DNA from: Candidatus Latescibacterota bacterium
GTDB lineage: Bacteria > Latescibacterota > UBA2968 > UBA8231
NCBI GenBank assembly: GCA_022826515.1
Contig: JAJDUT010000132.1
Span: 1-31,717, forward strand
Direction of reading: 5' to 3'
DNA length: 31,717 bases
Below are positions 30,408 through 31,717 of the stretch, in pieces. A program made the translations under genes and the position numbers. Within the stretch, counting starts at the first letter, position 1, and each line of letters begins with the position of its first letter. Under the pieces are notes generated by a model. It saw only the letters and a program-made list of their open reading frames with translations, made no database searches and was not told the origin of the DNA.

Positions 30408-31580
30408 GTGCAAATTCCAGTCTATATGGACAACATGGCCACCACGCCGGTTGACCCGCGCGTCTTGGCGGACATGTTGCCGTACTTCGGCACGCACTTC
30501 GGCAATGCGTCCAGCAAGACCCACGCCTTTGGTTTAGCCGCCGCCGACGCGGTCGAAAAGGCGCGAGAAGAGGTCGCCGGATTAATCGGCGCGCGCGCTC
30601 AGGAGATCGTCTTTACGGCCGGAGCTACGGAGGCCAACAATTTGGCCATCAAAGGCGCGGTGCAGATGGTGCCTCCTGGAGCACACATCGTCACCTGTGC
30701 CACTGAGCACAAGGCCGTCTTGGAGTGTTGCCACTCCTTGGAGCAGCAAGGGGTAGAGGTGACTTATTTATCGGTGGACCGCTACGGTCAGATTGACCTC
30801 GGCCACCTCGCGGCGGCCATCACGCCGCGGACGGCCCTTATCTCGCTCATGGCCGCCAACAACGAGATCGGGGTCTTGCAGCCGCTGGAGGATATCGGGC
30901 GGCTAGCCCGCGAGCGCGGCGTCTTGTGGCACTGCGACGCAGCCCAAGCTGTCGGCAAGGTGCCGCTCGATGTGGAAGCGCTCGGCATTGATCTGCTCTC
31001 GGCCTCTGGCCACAAACTCTACGCCCCCAAGGGCGTTGGCTTCCTCTACGTGCGTTCGCGCAAGCCGCGCGTGCGCTTGCAGGCCCAAGTCGAGGGCGGC
31101 GGGCAGGAACGCGGCCTACGCGGCGGAACCCTCAATGTGCCGGGCATCGTCGGTTTAGGGCGTGCCTGTCAGTTGGGGCGCGAGGAGATGCCCGCGGAAG
31201 CGGCGCGACTGGTGCAGATGCGGCGGCGGTTGTGCGCCGGGTTGGAGGCCGCGCTCGGCCCTTTGGTCGTCAACGGCCATGCGGAAGAGCGCCTGCCGGG
31301 CAATCTCAACGTGAGCTTTCCCGGCGTAGAAGGAACCGAATTACTTTTGGGATTGCGGGAGATTGCGCTGTCTTCGGGTGCGGCCTGTTCATCGCGGACG
31401 AGTGCGCCCTCGCACGTCCTCAAAGCCATCGGCGCAAGCGACGATTTGGCGCGGGCTTCCCTGCGCTTTGGGTTGGGACGTTTTAATACGATGACAGAAG
31501 TAGAATTTGCCATTGACCGCACCGTTGCTCAGGTCGAGCGCTTGCGCGACGGTGCATTAGCAATCGAGGAGAGAGTATGA
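30408..31580 (+). CDS. iscS: cysteine desulfurase (IscS/NifS type)
   Basis: About 390 residues. This PLP enzyme takes sulfur from cysteine for Fe-S clusters and thiolation. The N-terminus is VYMDNMATTPVDPRV, where most relatives have LDNxATTP; TEHKAVLEC carries the PLP-stacking histidine, SGHKLYAPKGVGFLY the PLP lysine, and LSSGAACSSRTSAPSHVL the persulfide cysteine. I favour GTG at 30408, which gives the usual length and starts 10 nt after iscA; another GTG at 30378 would overlap iscA by 20 nt. The stop overlaps the next gene by ATGA. Confidence 0.94.
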   Translation: MQIPVYMDNMATTPVDPRVLADMLPYFGTHFGNASSKTHAFGLAAADAVEKAREEVAGLIGARAQEIVFTAGATEANNLAIKGAVQMVPPGAHIVTCATEHKAVLECCHSLEQQGVEVTYLSVDRYGQIDLGHLAAAITPRTALISLMAANNEIGVLQPLEDIGRLARERGVLWHCDAAQAVGKVPLDVEALGIDLLSASGHKLYAPKGVGFLYVRSRKPRVRLQAQVEGGGQERGLRGGTLNVPGIVGLGRACQLGREEMPAEAARLVQMRRRLCAGLEAALGPLVVNGHAEERLPGNLNVSFPGVEGTELLLGLREIALSSGAACSSRTSAPSHVLKAIGASDDLARASLRFGLGRFNTMTEVEFAIDRTVAQVERLRDGALAIEERV

Positions 31581-31717
31581 CTGTTACATCCAATCAACTA
31601 CTAGAGAGCGTAAAAGCCGAAATCGCCGAAGTAACTCCGGCTGAGGTCCAAGCGGCCCTCCAAGCCGGCCGGCCGGTTCACGTCATAGATGTACGCGAGC
31701 GGGAAGAAGTCATGGAC
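31577..31717 (+). CDS. rhodanese-domain protein, 5' part only
   Basis: The first 47 codons of a gene cut by the window end. After a helical N-terminus the sequence reads TPAEVQAALQAGRPVHVIDVREREEVMD, the start of a rhodanese domain (VIDVRE is its first conserved block); the catalytic cysteine lies beyond the window. It overlaps iscS by ATGA and so belongs to the Fe-S/sulfur operon, where it could handle the persulfide sulfur made by IscS. Further domains downstream cannot be judged. Confidence 0.85.
   Translation, partial: MTVTSNQLLESVKAEIAEVTPAEVQAALQAGRPVHVIDVREREEVMD

Overview
The window is 31.7 kb of bacterial chromosome, GC-rich except for the first ~1.9 kb, which is visibly AT-richer. 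Several features point to an uncultured member of the FCB superphylum, with Latescibacterota-like bacteria as the best guess: a secreted matrixin protease with a C-terminal FlgD/type IX-like module, a phytanoyl-CoA dioxygenase-family oxygenase, a long ECF sigma factor with a C-terminal extension, and several TTG/GTG starts. That placement is inferred from gene content. No rRNA or other phylogenetic marker is present.

Left half (about 1-14,200), accessory in character: a hypothetical protein, an IS5-type transposase scrap, an outer-membrane barrel protein, a small DUF3784-like membrane protein, a DUF4143-type ATPase apparently inserted between that gene and a PhyH-family dioxygenase (leaving a ~66-bp duplication at both ends), a one-domain CBM48 protein, a small conserved orphan, a coupled ATPase/PD-(D/E)XK-like gene pair that looks like an undescribed defence-type module, a second DUF4143 ATPase, a lipoprotein, an ECF sigma factor with a large C-terminal extension, an orphan Leu/Ile/Val-type binding protein, and two toxin-antitoxin loci. 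One TA locus has a frameshifted toxin; the other (HigBA) looks intact. A 3'-end scrap of a further higB lies upstream of the lipoprotein.

Right half (about 14,200-31,717), core metabolism and envelope: two adjacent ABC exporter half-transporters and a glycosidase-like TIM-barrel protein on the minus strand, a tRNA-Ala(TGC) with a strong terminator, an acetyl-CoA acetyltransferase, a single-stranded DNA-binding protein without the usual acidic tip, an orphan DNA methyltransferase fused to one target-recognition domain, a YyaL/DUF255 thioredoxin-fold protein overlapping cysteine synthase, a secreted pair (small exported protein plus matrixin/beta-propeller protease), and, divergent from it, an iron-sulfur assembly operon: a MerR-type regulator with a four-cysteine C-terminus, an A-type Fe-S carrier, a cysteine desulfurase and a rhodanese-domain protein cut by the window end.

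The two best leads are the ATPase/nuclease-like pair at 5472-7016 and the cysteine-rich MerR regulator heading the Fe-S operon at 29604. The latter could do the job that Rrf2-type IscR does elsewhere. The duplication flanking the first DUF4143 ATPase is the clearest evidence of recent gene gain.
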